Positions 1-8,576 of a stretch of 64,000 nt of DNA are shown in pieces. Position 1 is the first letter of the stretch. Every line of letters begins with the position of its first letter. The stretch is from Shewanella sp. UCD-KL12 (lineage in GTDB: Bacteria > Pseudomonadota > Gammaproteobacteria > Enterobacterales > Shewanellaceae), in assembly GCF_001957125.1 (NCBI RefSeq), contig NZ_MPHJ01000001.1, positions 1,371,765 through 1,435,764 on the forward strand. Direction: 5' to 3'. A program made the position numbers and the translations under genes. The notes beneath the pieces are model-generated. The model was not told where the DNA came from and did no database searches. It was given only the letters and a program-made list of their open reading frames with translations.

Positions 1-23
1 TTAACGAAGGTTTGAGTCATCAT
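1..23 (-). CDS. hisC: Start of histidinol-phosphate aminotransferase (partial)
   Basis: Only the first codons of a minus-strand gene lie in the window. Two ATG codons (21-23 and 18-20) follow an AGGAGG ribosome binding site by 3 and 6 bases, and the first overlaps the hisD stop codon in an ATGA junction. The reading frame stays open to the window edge. The product call is an inference from the usual order hisG-hisD-hisC in gammaproteobacteria; the few residues visible cannot identify it. Confidence 0.5.
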
Positions 24-1321
24 TGACCTCCTAAACTATCGAGGCGAACCTGAACTGCATTTTTGTGGGCATCGAGTTGTTCTGCTGCGGCTAAGGTCAT
101 GACTGTTTCTCCGAGTCCTAAAAGCCCATCTGCAGAGAGCTCTTGCACAGTAAAACGGCGAGAGAAATCAGCGAGGGAAAGGCTAGAAACGGCGCTACTA
201 TAACCATAGGTCGGCAGAACATGATTAGTGCCACTGGCATAGTCACCGACAGATTCGGGGGTGAAAGCGCCAAGAAAAACGGAGCCGGCCGCGCGAATCT
301 TCTTAAGCAGCTCACGGGGTGACTGTGTTTGAATGATAAGGTGCTCAGGCCCGTAGCGGTTAGACACAAGCGCAGCTTGATTGAGATCGGCGACAAGTAA
401 AGTCCGGCTGGACTCCAGTGCCTGTTTAGCTATATCTATCCTTGGTAGCGCTTCAAGTTGGCGGCTCAAGGCTATATCGACACGACTGGCTAAATCTTCA
501 CTATCGGTAACTAACATGACTTGTGAGTCTACACCGTGCTCAGCTTGAGAAAGAAGATCTGCTGCAATGAACTCAGGGTTTGCGTTTCGGTCTGCTATTA
601 ATAGCACCTCAGAGGGGCCAGCAGGCATATCTATGCTTACGACACATCGACTATCTTGAGACACTAATCGTTTAGCTTCGGTGACATAGCGATTGCCTGG
701 ACCGAAAATCTTATCAACGGCTGGTATCGACTCAGTGCCAAATGCGAGCGCTGCAATAGCTTGAGCGCCGCCAACCTGAAAGATCTCTGTGATGCCACAG
801 GCTTTTGCTGCATAGACGATCGCATCGTTGATAGGGGGCGGGCTCACAAGGACTCTTTGCTCACAACCTGCAATTTTTGCAGGTAGTGCTAACATCATCA
901 CTGTTGAGATCAGTGGCGCTGTGCCACCTGGAATATAGAGACCAACTTTCTCAATGGCTTCAGATCTGAGCTCGCATCGAACGCCTACCTGAGTGTCTAC
1001 CGTAACGGGCTCAAATTGCTGAGCAATATGAAATGACTCGATATTAGCCATGGCTTGTGCCACGGCTTGCTTGATATCCTCAGTGACACGACTACAAGCG
1101 GTATCAATTTCAGTTTGAGACAACTTTAACTCACTGAGCATGACACCATCAAACTGCTGATTGTATGAGATCAAGGCGGCATCTTTATGAAGGCGTACTG
1201 TATTGACTATCGATGCAACATTTTGCTCTAAGTTCTCATCACCGACGAGCGGCGAGCGAGACAGTGCAGCTTCACGTGCTGTCTCATCTAATGATTGCCA
1301 ATTGAGGATCTGCATCTGCAT
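20..1321 (-). CDS. hisD: Histidinol dehydrogenase
   Basis: The enzyme catalyses the last two steps of histidine synthesis, oxidising L-histidinol to L-histidine with two NAD+ in the cytoplasm. The 433-residue protein has the usual family length. It carries the family segments YIPGGTAPL, the GPGNRYVTEAK stretch, DMPAGPSE and the late GTNHVLPT motif, which contribute to NAD, zinc and substrate binding. The start ATG overlaps the hisG stop codon (TAATG), implying translational coupling. A second in-frame ATG lies two codons further in. It is the second gene of an attenuator-controlled his operon. Confidence 0.97.
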   Translation of the reverse strand: MQMQILNWQSLDETAREAALSRSPLVGDENLEQNVASIVNTVRLHKDAALISYNQQFDGVMLSELKLSQTEIDTACSRVTEDIKQAVAQAMANIESFHIAQQFEPVTVDTQVGVRCELRSEAIEKVGLYIPGGTAPLISTVMMLALPAKIAGCEQRVLVSPPPINDAIVYAAKACGITEIFQVGGAQAIAALAFGTESIPAVDKIFGPGNRYVTEAKRLVSQDSRCVVSIDMPAGPSEVLLIADRNANPEFIAADLLSQAEHGVDSQVMLVTDSEDLASRVDIALSRQLEALPRIDIAKQALESSRTLLVADLNQAALVSNRYGPEHLIIQTQSPRELLKKIRAAGSVFLGAFTPESVGDYASGTNHVLPTYGYSSAVSSLSLADFSRRFTVQELSADGLLGLGETVMTLAAAEQLDAHKNAVQVRLDSLGGQ

Positions 1322-2220
1322 TACCCCATCATCTTTTCAATCGGCATAACTAATATAGAGCTTGCACCAAGCTTAGTGAGCTCCTCCATCGTATCCCAAA
1401 ACAGGTCCTCGGTACTGACGGCGTGAATTGCAACTCGGTTCGTATCATCATTGAGTGGCAATACGGTTGGGTTTTCTGCACCTGGTAGCAGCGCAACTAT
1501 CTGCTCAAGGGTTTCTGTTGGCGCGTGCAGTAAAATGTATTTACTCTCTTTAGCGCGAACCACACCATTGATCCGCGAAAGAATTTTATCAATAAGTGCT
1601 TGCTTTGAAGGCTCCTGAGTCTCGGTTGATTGAATGATACAAGCTGTAGAGCGGTAGATGACTTCAGTTTCATAAAGACCGTTAGCTTCTAATGTGGCAC
1701 CTGTTGAGACTAAATCGCATATGCCATCGGCAAGGCCTGCACGGGGTGCGACCTCTACAGAGCCTTTTAGCATACAGTCATTATAGGTGATGCCTTTCTT
1801 CTGCATATAACGACGAAGCAGGTTAGGGTAAGAGGTTGCTATACGTAGGCCTTCGAGAGATTGGGCATTTTCATAGCTAAACTCATTAGGTACTGCAAGT
1901 GAGAGCCTGCATGCACCGAAGTCGAGATCGCGAAGCTTAATACAACGAGATGGTTTATCGAGTCGTTCACGCTCTATTTGCTCCTCTTCGAGAACATTCT
2001 CTCCGATGATCCCAAGATCCACTACACCGTCCATGACTAGCCCAGGAATATCGTCATCACGAACTCTTAGTAGGTCGATGGGCAAGTTATCACTGTGGGC
2101 AATAAGGCGCTGTTCATTGATATTGAATTTTACACCACAGCTTCTTAACAGCTTCATGGACTCTTTTGAAAGACGGCCTGATTTTTGGATTGCAATGCGT
2201 AATCTGTTTGACTCTGACAT
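1321..2220 (-). CDS. hisG: ATP phosphoribosyltransferase, long form
   Basis: The enzyme commits ATP and phosphoribosyl pyrophosphate to histidine synthesis and is the feedback-inhibited step. The 299-residue product is the long HisG form, with the catalytic region followed by a C-terminal ACT-like regulatory domain that binds histidine (roughly the last 75 residues). Recognisable segments are [13 protein letters not shown] at the N-terminus, [12 protein letters not shown] and [14 protein letters not shown], the PRPP-binding loop. The frame is open for 18 more codons upstream, but the conserved N-terminus places the start at the ATG at 2218-2220. It is the first structural gene of the operon. 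Confidence 0.97.
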   Translation of the reverse strand: MSESNRLRIAIQKSGRLSKESMKLLRSCGVKFNINEQRLIAHSDNLPIDLLRVRDDDIPGLVMDGVVDLGIIGENVLEEEQIERERLDKPSRCIKLRDLDFGACRLSLAVPNEFSYENAQSLEGLRIATSYPNLLRRYMQKKGITYNDCMLKGSVEVAPRAGLADGICDLVSTGATLEANGLYETEVIYRSTACIIQSTETQEPSKQALIDKILSRINGVVRAKESKYILLHAPTETLEQIVALLPGAENPTVLPLNDDTNRVAIHAVSTEDLFWDTMEELTKLGASSILVMPIEKMMG

Positions 2221-2316
2221 AGTGTTATTCCTATAAGTTGATTCAAATATCATAAATTTTATTACTGATTTCATTAATTAAATCAGTCGACTAAATATAA
2301 AAAAATCGTTAAAACG

Positions 2317-2348
2317 AAAAACCCCCGGAATTCCTTCCAGGGGTTTTT
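2317..2348 (-). terminator. his operon attenuator terminator
   Basis: Read on the minus strand this is AAAAACCCC, a central GGAA/TTCC inner stem, and GGGGGTTTTT: a strong G+C stem followed by a U tract. It lies about 100 bases before hisG and downstream of the His-rich leader peptide, so it is the intrinsic terminator of an attenuator rather than the end of an operon. Confidence 0.85.
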
Positions 2349-2406
2349 GATATTCTTGAATCAACCGCCGGAAGGAAATAGTCCTTCGGCAGTGAGCTTC
2401 CGAAGG
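2349..2406 (-). promoter_or_regulatory. his leader RNA pause and antiterminator segments
   Basis: Directly after the leader-peptide stop the RNA can form CCTTCGG/CCGAAGG (2383-2389 with 2400-2406), a pause hairpin. The second arm can instead pair with the following CCTTCCGGC (segment around 2365-2377) to make an antiterminator, and that same C-rich segment can also pair with the GGAAGGAA of the terminator. Mutually exclusive pairings of this kind are the hallmark of ribosome-mediated attenuation. Pairings were read by eye, not folded. Confidence 0.75.
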
Positions 2407-2454
2407 CTACCGCATATGGTGGTGATGATGGATAGTGTTCAGAAGCTGTATCAT
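2407..2454 (-). CDS. hisL: his operon leader peptide
   Basis: This short minus-strand frame encodes the 15-residue peptide MIQLLNTIHHHHHMR followed by TAG. Five consecutive His codons sit just ahead of the pause hairpin. Ribosome stalling at these codons under histidine starvation would favour the antiterminator and allow transcription into hisG. The peptide has no function beyond this control. It is shorter than usual gene-calling cut-offs. Confidence 0.9.
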   Translation of the reverse strand: MIQLLNTIHHHHHMR

Positions 2455-2702
2455 AATCTTGTCTCTCTAAATTGAGCTAGAGTCTGGTGACTCAGAAATA
2501 GTTAAAAGGGCAAATTTCCTGCGTTGATAATTAAACTAATCATTTTCCGTTTGCATTGCAACACCTAATTTCCCTTGTTGAAGATTCTTCAACTATATCT
2601 TATACCTTACTAAAAATGACCATCAAGTTTGTTGATTGTTCATCAATGAAATCAATCTATTTACATGTTTGTTGCCAAAATTAATATTAAAAAGTAAGCG
2701 TG

Positions 2703-3032
2703 AACGTTACGGCTTGGTGAAAGGTGTCCAAGATATCTGTTTGTATTTCAAGAGTATATTTTGATGTCTGTTATGACCCTGCTTATATGTGGTTGGCGAA
2801 CTGAAATACCTGCCTAATAAACAGTAGTGCTCTTTGATTGTGACACAGCCTGAAAATAACATAATTGTTTTCGCTATGTGATAATCGCAGGCAGTACCGT
2901 GACAGGAACGAACCTCAACGTCTTTTTTAACCTTTCTGGCATTTTGAAAGAGCCAGCCATACAGAACACTGAAAAACAGATGATAAATGTTGCTATTACC
3001 ATGACTGACGAGATGAGTTAAAAAGTACTCAT
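2703..3032 (-). pseudogene. azlD: Decayed azlD (branched-chain amino acid exporter subunit)
   Basis: Reading the minus strand from the ATG at 3030-3032 gives MSTF, a stop, LISSV, then a stretch ending MPERLKKTLRFVPVTVLPA, which matches the N-terminal half of the small membrane protein AzlD. The similarity then moves to another frame (IMLFSGCVTIKEHYCLLG), as expected for AzlD interrupted by frameshifts, and fades towards 2703. AzlD partners AzlC in export of branched-chain amino acids. An apparent 121-residue open frame over 2707-3072 is out of frame with the N-terminal half and is not a gene. The family match was made by eye. Confidence 0.6.
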
Positions 3033-3039
3033 ATCGAGT

Positions 3040-3218
3040 TGCGGGTGAACGTGTACATAATCTATACCTCACTTTGTAGCGCTGGAAGGGGTTTAACTTG
3101 AGTGTTTGCTTTGGCTTGTGTGGCTATCCTTTCAGTAGACAGGTCCATTCGGTATCCGGCGTACACCCATACATAGGGGAATAATTGCTTTTAATCCTGC
3201 CTTGATAAGTTTGTTCAT
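3040..3218 (-). pseudogene. azlC: Truncated azlC remnant
   Basis: From the ATG at 3216-3218 the minus strand reads MNKLIKAGLKAIIPLCMGV, resembling the N-terminus of AzlC, the large subunit of the AzlCD exporter, and then runs into a stop within about 28 codons. Only about 180 bases separate it from the azlD remnant whereas azlC is normally near 700, so most of the gene must have been deleted. The azlC-azlD order on the same strand supports the call. The match is short and was judged by eye. Confidence 0.45.
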
Positions 3219-3307
3219 AGTGGATTTTAGGTTAATGGTATTTCGTAACGCAAATATATTTGACAAAAATCCTTACCAACCCATGAAAATTAAAACGTCA
3301 AATAAAT

Positions 3308-3321
3308 TTGATATCGATCAG
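3308..3321. promoter_or_regulatory. Candidate FNR/EtrA site upstream of ridA-cyuA
   Basis: TTGATATCGATCAG matches the FNR consensus TTGAT-N4-ATCAA at nine of ten specified positions. It lies about 200 bases ahead of ridA in a gene-free, AT-rich stretch. Cysteine desulfidase genes are known to be anaerobically expressed in enterobacteria, so FNR-type control is plausible. The distance from the start codon leaves room for a long leader or a second promoter. Confidence 0.45.
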
Positions 3322-3357
3322 GTTCTTAATTACTAAGAAAATTAGTGACTATTAGCA

Positions 3358-3381
3358 AAGGGTTTTAATATTTAATCCCTT
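3358..3381. promoter_or_regulatory. 24-bp imperfect palindrome upstream of ridA
   Basis: The sequence AAGGGTTTTAAT followed by ATTTAATCCCTT is an inverted repeat with two mismatched pairs and no spacer. Its position, about 140 bases before ridA, makes it a candidate operator, possibly for the regulator encoded at the end of this operon. That link is inference only. Confidence 0.3.
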
Positions 3382-3522
3382 GCGGTATCTGGGTTTAAGG
3401 CTTTGAGGTGCTTGGGATCATATTTGTGAAATTTCATTGAAAAATAAAATACAAAAATACTTGCGCAAAAATATTTGCACGTTTAATCTAGGCCGCAAGT
3501 TACATTAACGAGGAGTAAGACA

Positions 3523-3903
3523 ATGAAAAAAATAATCACTTCAAACAAAGCGCCTGAGGCAATCGGTCCATATTCACATGCTAATGCATATGGAAACCTA
3601 ATCTTCACATCGGGTCAGTTACCTGTCTGTAAAGACTTAGGTGGAGTGGTAGAGGGAGGCGTTGTCGCGCAATCACGTCAATCATTAGAAAATCTTAAAT
3701 CAGTGCTAGAAGCGGGGGGCGGTGAGCTAGAAACTGTGCTTAAAACAACCTGTTATCTTGCAGATATTGCAGATTTTGCTGAATTTAACAAAGTTTACCA
3801 AGCGTATTTTGGTCATGATTGTCCAGCGCGTAGCTGTTTTGCAGTAAAAGATCTGCCTCTGGGCGTTAAAGTTGAAATAGAAGCCATCGCGTTTATTAAA
3901 TAG
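3523..3903 (+). CDS. ridA: RidA-family 2-iminobutanoate/2-iminopropanoate deaminase
   Basis: RidA proteins hydrolyse reactive enamines and imines such as 2-aminoacrylate, made by PLP-dependent dehydratases and related lyases, to 2-ketoacids and ammonia. The 126-residue product has the family length and typical segments: APEAIGPYSHA near the N-terminus, FTSGQLPV, and the C-terminal CPARSCFAVKDLP, in which the Arg after CPA binds the substrate carboxylate. A GAGGAG-type binding site precedes the ATG. It leads an apparent operon with cyuA, whose reaction is expected to release 2-aminoacrylate, so a protective role fits. The end of the gene lies in a tandem repeat. Confidence 0.93.
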   Translation: MKKIITSNKAPEAIGPYSHANAYGNLIFTSGQLPVCKDLGGVVEGGVVAQSRQSLENLKSVLEAGGGELETVLKTTCYLADIADFAEFNKVYQAYFGHDCPARSCFAVKDLPLGVKVEIEAIAFIK

Positions 3904-3946
3904 AAACCATCGTGTTTATTAAATAGAAGCCCTCGCGTTTATTAAA
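3878..3946 (+). repeat. Three tandem 23-bp repeats across the ridA stop codon
   Basis: Three adjacent 23-base units (3878-3900, 3901-3923, 3924-3946) start TAGAAGCC and end GTTTATTAAA. Unit 2 differs from unit 1 at two bases and unit 3 at one. Unit 1 encodes the last residues of RidA, and the TAG that opens unit 2 is the stop codon. The duplication has therefore extended the 3' untranslated region without altering the protein. Confidence 0.95.
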
Positions 3947-4038
3947 TAATAGTGTAGATAGTTGATATCTCGCATTTACAAAATAAACAAAAAGTTAGTT
4001 ATTGTCATTTAGACAGAGAAAAAGCAGTGGAGAGTTCC

Positions 4039-5313
4039 ATGAAACATCAATGGCAGCAGTACCGTGCAATCCTTAATGCCGTGGTTAAGCCTGCATTAGG
4101 CTGCACTGAGCCAATTTGTGCAGCGTATGCCTCAGCTGTAGCTGCCGCTACGCTAAAAGAGCAACCTGAGAGTATCTCTGTTCATGTATCAGATAATCTC
4201 TATAAAAACTCTATGGGTGTTTTTGTTCCTGGAACAGGCAAGATTGGACTTGCCATTGCTGCAGCTGTTGGCGCCGTTGGAGGCGATGCTGATGCAGGCC
4301 TTGAGGTGCTAGCAGCAATTACTGCAGATCAGGTCGACACAGCACAATCTATGATTGATGCAGGAAATGTCACAGTAAGCCGAACAGCAACTGATGAATT
4401 CATCTACTGTTTTGTCGAAGCTAAAAGCGGCGATAATATAGTCACTGTTGAGATCTCTGGTGGGCATACCCAAGTGATTGAAAAAACGCTGAATGGTGAA
4501 ATTATTTTCTCACAAGCGGTTGCGGCGAGCGGCGCTACTGCCGGGATTTGTGATGGCGTAGATATCAGCATTAAAGGGATCTACGATTATGCGACTCAAG
4601 TAGACTTTGATGATATTCGTTTTATTCTAGCCTCATCAGATCTCAACAGTAAACTTGCTCTAGAGGGGTTAGAGAAAGAGTATGGTTTGCAAGTTGGGCG
4701 TAGCATAGAGAAAAGTATTCAGTCTGGCTTTATGTCTGCAGACTTTGCAAATAAGATCATTATGCATACTGCTGCAGCATCTGATGCCAGAATGGGTGGA
4801 GCCAGTCTACCTGCAATGAGCAATTATGGCAGTGGAAATCAAGGGATTGCGGCCACGCTGCCAGTCGTCATTGCGGCTAAACACTTCTCATCATGCGATG
4901 AGCAGTTAGCAAGGGCACTGATAATGAGCCACCTTGGTGCGATCTATATCAAATCTTACTACCCGCCACTATCTGCATTTTGTGGTAATACAGTGACCAG
5001 TGCAGCAGCGGCTATGGCGATGGTCTATTTAGCTGGTGGCACCTATGAGCAGTCATGTTTCTCAATTCAAAATGTATTGAGTGACTGTTCGGGTATGGTA
5101 TGTGATGGCGCCAAATCGACCTGTGCGATGAAAGTCAAAACGTCTACAAGCAGTGCTGTAAATGCGTTTATTTTAGCGATTCAAAGTAGCGCAGCAAAAG
5201 AGCAAGGGATCGTGGCTGAAAATGTAGAGCGTACTATTCGAAATATCGGCAAGCTAGTAACGCACGGAATGGGTACCACAGATACGACAATCATTGATAT
5301 AATGTCTGCTTAA
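4039..5313 (+). CDS. cyuA: L-cysteine desulfidase, CyuA/UPF0597 family
   Basis: The enzyme is expected to break L-cysteine into sulfide, ammonia and pyruvate using a [4Fe-4S] cluster. The 424-residue protein resembles E. coli CyuA (YhaM). It has the N-terminal [11 protein letters not shown] motif, an internal GSGNQG segment, and late cysteines in [23 protein letters not shown] that could bind the cluster. An upstream in-frame GTG exists, but GGAGAG at 4028-4033 serves the ATG at 4039. The gene lies between ridA and a regulator gene, forming a likely cysteine-responsive unit. Confidence 0.88.
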   Translation: MKHQWQQYRAILNAVVKPALGCTEPICAAYASAVAAATLKEQPESISVHVSDNLYKNSMGVFVPGTGKIGLAIAAAVGAVGGDADAGLEVLAAITADQVDTAQSMIDAGNVTVSRTATDEFIYCFVEAKSGDNIVTVEISGGHTQVIEKTLNGEIIFSQAVAASGATAGICDGVDISIKGIYDYATQVDFDDIRFILASSDLNSKLALEGLEKEYGLQVGRSIEKSIQSGFMSADFANKIIMHTAAASDARMGGASLPAMSNYGSGNQGIAATLPVVIAAKHFSSCDEQLARALIMSHLGAIYIKSYYPPLSAFCGNTVTSAAAAMAMVYLAGGTYEQSCFSIQNVLSDCSGMVCDGAKSTCAMKVKTSTSSAVNAFILAIQSSAAKEQGIVAENVERTIRNIGKLVTHGMGTTDTTIIDIMSA

Positions 5314-5323
5314 AGCTAGGTTT

Positions 5324-5354
5324 TTGGGTCGTAAATGAGTCGTTTATGACCCAA
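5324..5354 (+). promoter_or_regulatory. Hairpin between cyuA and its downstream regulator
   Basis: TTGGGTCGTAAA pairs with TTTATGACCCAA across a 7-base loop, giving a 12-bp stem with one G-U pair. No U tract follows, so it is a weak terminator at best. It may protect or process the mRNA between cyuA and the regulator gene 19 bases downstream. Confidence 0.5.
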
Positions 5355-5372
5355 TCTTATAGGAGTCATTAA

Positions 5373-6017
5373 GTGCGAGAGTTAACTGAAACTGACTATG
5401 CCATCTTAAAAGCCAGTGAGAATATCGTTGACGGCATAGCGGCTATGTATGGTGAGCATACTGAAGTTCTGCTGCATAGTTTAGATATCAACAACCCCTC
5501 TATCACTAAGATTGCCAACGGCCATATCACGGGACGTAGCGTAGGTGCGCCGATCACTAATCTTGCTTTAATGAAGCTGAATGAGGGCCAAGATGTATCT
5601 AATTCCTATATGACAAAGAGTCCTGATGGAAAATCGTTACGATCGATCACCATAGTTATCCGCAACTCACAGCAAGAGGCGATAGGCTTACTATGTATCA
5701 ATTCGAATATGGATGCGCCATTTCAATCTGTCATGAAAAGCCTGCTACCTGACTTTGCACCTGCTGTCGATGTTGTGTTATCTCCTGAAACCTTCGCACG
5801 TAGTAGCGATGAGATGATGCAGAGTTCTATTGAAACAGTACGTACTCAAGTCACAGATGATGCGAGTATTGCTCCCTCGAAGAAGATCCGAGAGATAGTC
5901 ATACGCCTAAATGAACTTGGGATTTTTGATCTTAAAGACAGTGCGCAGATCGCTGCAAAAGGTTTAGACATCTCAATACATACTATCTACCGATACCTCA
6001 GAGAGATGAAGTCTTAA
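5373..6017 (+). CDS. YheO/DauR-type PAS-HTH transcriptional regulator
   Basis: The 214-residue protein has an N-terminal YheO-like PAS domain (about residues 8-120, with HSLDINNPSITKIANGHITGR) and a C-terminal helix-turn-helix (about 165-212, KKIREIVIRLNELGIF...ISIHTIYRYL). This is the layout of DauR, which controls D-amino acid dehydrogenation genes in Pseudomonas. The start is a GTG six bases after AGGAGTC. As the last gene after ridA-cyuA it is the likely local regulator, with an amino acid such as cysteine as a guess for the ligand. Confidence 0.8.
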   Translation: MRELTETDYAILKASENIVDGIAAMYGEHTEVLLHSLDINNPSITKIANGHITGRSVGAPITNLALMKLNEGQDVSNSYMTKSPDGKSLRSITIVIRNSQQEAIGLLCINSNMDAPFQSVMKSLLPDFAPAVDVVLSPETFARSSDEMMQSSIETVRTQVTDDASIAPSKKIREIVIRLNELGIFDLKDSAQIAAKGLDISIHTIYRYLREMKS

Positions 6018-6347
6018 TACATGACTTAATCTATGTTTTTAATACATGTCTTTTGTATCAAAAGGCTGTTTAATATCATAAATGACATTTATCTTAACCT
6101 CTTCTGATTGAACCAAGTACGCTAATTAACAAGCATTATGCTTTGGTTAGCGTCTACATTTATCTCCCATCACTCTGCTTACACATAGCCACTACGTAAA
6201 TGCCCGCTATCAATTAATCTTCATTTTCATAAAATAAATTTAACAAAAGTAGGCGATTAGTTGATCTCTGTCACGTATCACCCTTAAAGGTGCATTTAAT
6301 ATGAATGTCAATATTCTTGACTGTGGCAATTTGTCGCACCTTGATAC
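6018..6347. other. Intergenic region before nosR
   Basis: This is a 330-base gap with no convincing open frame. Its first part is AT-rich with no clear terminator after the regulator gene. Its last part should contain the nos promoter, including a weak FNR/CRP-like site listed separately. Confidence 0.6.
6261..6274. promoter_or_regulatory. Weak FNR/CRP-like site upstream of nosR
   Basis: TTGATCTCTGTCAC has a perfect FNR left half (TTGAT) and a right half that matches FNR at three of five positions and CRP (TCAC) well. It lies about 80-90 bases before the TTG start of nosR, a workable distance for an activator. nos operons are commonly controlled by FNR or NO-responsive homologues. The match is imperfect. 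Confidence 0.35.
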
Positions 6348-8495
6348 TTGATATTAAGAAGGGTTTTTCTTTTGGGTAGATTGACTAGCTTTAGAGTATG
6401 TTGCACGGGAGTAGTTCTGGCATTGCTGCTTATGTCAAAACCGAGTCATGGGCTTTTTGTCAGCCCTCCTAAGCCTTCAAAACCCGTGATTGAAGCGATA
6501 TTTCCACAAGCGAGCTATATATCAGAAAAAGAGGGAACGCTTGCTCTTAGAACGGTATATAAAGGAGAGGAAATTCTTGGTTATGCATTTGAAACGAATG
6601 ACTTAGCCAGAATACCTGCCTACTCGGGAGAGCCTGTTAATACCTTAGTGGCCATTGACCCAAGCGGGAGATATCTCGCAGCTCGTGTACTTGAGCACCA
6701 TGAACCAATCATTCTCGCTGGGATCCCTGAAAGTAAGCTGTGGAAGTTTGCTGAGCAATATACAGGTTTGTTTGTCCAAGACCGACTGAAAGTCGGTGGC
6801 AATATCAGCCAAGGGTATGTGGCCATAGACGGCTTGTCTGGTGCAACTGTCACTGTGATGGTGATGAATGTTGCCATCACGAAAGCTGCGACTCTAGCTG
6901 CACAACATATAGGTATTATTGAAAAGAAGCTCGCTGCTATCCAACCAGCTTCAACAATAAAAGCTGATTTGTTTGAGCCTGCGAATTGGCAAGATTTAGT
7001 GGGCGATGGTTCTATTCGAAAACTCTACCTTACTCGAGCAAGTGTTGATGATGCTTTTGCCGAAACGGCGGCAGAGCATATTGATGAGGCAAGGGCTGAG
7101 CAGAAACAAGATAGATTTTCTGAGATCTATTACACCTTAGCCGATGTCCCTACCATAGGAAGAAACTTACTGGGGGAAGCTGACTATAAGTGGTTAATGG
7201 CGCAGTTAAAGCCTGGTGAGCACTTAGCATTGCTTATGGGCAATGGCTATTCCTTCAAAGGGTCAGGCTATGTGCGAGGCGGCATTTTCGACAGGATTCA
7301 AATTCATCAAGGTGAAACGGCCATCTCATTTCGCGATCTGGATCATGAACGTATAACCGACCTTTACGCCCAAGGGGCACCGAATTTTCATGAGATGTCC
7401 GTGTTTATTATACGGTCGGAGCATGAATTAGATCCAGGGGCTCCTTGGCAAATAGAGCTATTAGTTCGTCGTCAAACAGGCCCTGTAGATAGCCTATTTA
7501 CCAGTTTTAAAGGGCAATATGACATGCTGGAAAAGTATGTCGATACTCCAGCTGCCATGATTCCCCAACCTGAACTTTCGTTAACTGAACAAGTGTGGCA
7601 AGAGCAGCAAGTAGAGATAATTGCTCTGTTATTACTGATGTTAATTTTGCTACTCATCTTGTTTTTTCAAGATATTTTAGTGCGCTACCCCCATTTTATG
7701 CATCGACTTCGTCATGGTTTTCTCATTGTTACTGTGGTGCTAATTGGTTGGGTGTGGGGAGGGCAATTGTCAGTGGTTAATGTGTTCACCTTCCTCAATG
7801 CTTTGATGGGGGATTTTCGATGGGAGCTGTTCTTACTCGACCCTATTATCTTCATTCTCTGGTGCGCTGCAGCAGTGACAATGTTGTTATGGGGGCGTGC
7901 GGTTTATTGTGGCTGGCTCTGTCCATTTGGTGCGCTGCAAGAGCTGGTAAATGTATTTGGGCGCTACATTAAGCTGCCACAAGTTGAGTTACCTTTTGCA
8001 GTCCACGAGCGATTATGGGCGATTAAATATCTTATTTTATTAGCACTATTTGGCCTCTCGTTAGATTCGTTAGCAATGGCGGAGCAGTTTGCTGAAATAG
8101 AGCCTTTCAAAACAACCTTCTTGCTTAAGTTTGATCGCCAGTGGCCTTTTGTTGCTTGGGCGCTGCTTCTTATCGTGATCAACCTATTTAACCGAAAAAC
8201 CTTCTGTCGTTACCTTTGTCCATTGGGCGCAGCATTGTCGGTCAGTAATAGTATCCGGCTATTTGACTGGTTAAAACGTCGTCCTGAGTGTGGCTCTCCC
8301 TGTAAGACTTGTGCAAAAGAGTGTGAAATTCAGGCCATTCAACCAAATGGGGTGATCAATATGCGCGAGTGCCATTACTGCCTAGATTGCCAAGTCACTT
8401 ACTTTAATGAGCAAAAATGCCCGCCACTGAAAAAAATGGCTCGTAAGAAGAGAAAGGATCAGCAAGTTGAAATCCCTATTGCAGTGACCGAGTAG
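6348..8495 (+). CDS. nosR: NosR, flavin and iron-sulfur membrane protein for N2O reduction
   Basis: NosR is needed for nosZ expression and for electron delivery to NosZ. The 715-residue protein starts with a signal-like segment, then a periplasmic FMN-binding domain with the covalent flavinylation motif SGAT at 164-167. Transmembrane helices begin near residue 420. Two CxxxCP motifs follow (YCGWLCPFG and CRYLCPLG), and a cytoplasmic part carries cysteine clusters CGSPCKTCAKEC and CHYCLDC for two 4Fe-4S centres. No ATG fits. The longest frame starts at TTG 6348, but a TTG at 6372 has AAGAAGG upstream and may be the real start. It is first in nosRZDFYL. Confidence 0.95.
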   Translation: MILRRVFLLGRLTSFRVCCTGVVLALLLMSKPSHGLFVSPPKPSKPVIEAIFPQASYISEKEGTLALRTVYKGEEILGYAFETNDLARIPAYSGEPVNTLVAIDPSGRYLAARVLEHHEPIILAGIPESKLWKFAEQYTGLFVQDRLKVGGNISQGYVAIDGLSGATVTVMVMNVAITKAATLAAQHIGIIEKKLAAIQPASTIKADLFEPANWQDLVGDGSIRKLYLTRASVDDAFAETAAEHIDEARAEQKQDRFSEIYYTLADVPTIGRNLLGEADYKWLMAQLKPGEHLALLMGNGYSFKGSGYVRGGIFDRIQIHQGETAISFRDLDHERITDLYAQGAPNFHEMSVFIIRSEHELDPGAPWQIELLVRRQTGPVDSLFTSFKGQYDMLEKYVDTPAAMIPQPELSLTEQVWQEQQVEIIALLLLMLILLLILFFQDILVRYPHFMHRLRHGFLIVTVVLIGWVWGGQLSVVNVFTFLNALMGDFRWELFLLDPIIFILWCAAAVTMLLWGRAVYCGWLCPFGALQELVNVFGRYIKLPQVELPFAVHERLWAIKYLILLALFGLSLDSLAMAEQFAEIEPFKTTFLLKFDRQWPFVAWALLLIVINLFNRKTFCRYLCPLGAALSVSNSIRLFDWLKRRPECGSPCKTCAKECEIQAIQPNGVINMRECHYCLDCQVTYFNEQKCPPLKKMARKKRKDQQVEIPIAVTE

Positions 8496-8576
8496 TGCAG
8501 GTTTGGTTTGGGAGTTCATAGATTGATAATTGAAATAAAACGATAAATGAAATCAACCTAGGATGGAGACGTAATT

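Noticed and set aside
118..396. 92-residue frame in a shifted frame within hisD
   Set aside because: Lies on the same strand wholly inside hisD, which is a clear full-length gene; no family resemblance.
2707..3072. 121-residue open frame on the minus strand
   Set aside because: It runs partly out of frame with the AzlD-like sequence, which better explains the region as a pseudogene. It has no clear ribosome binding site.
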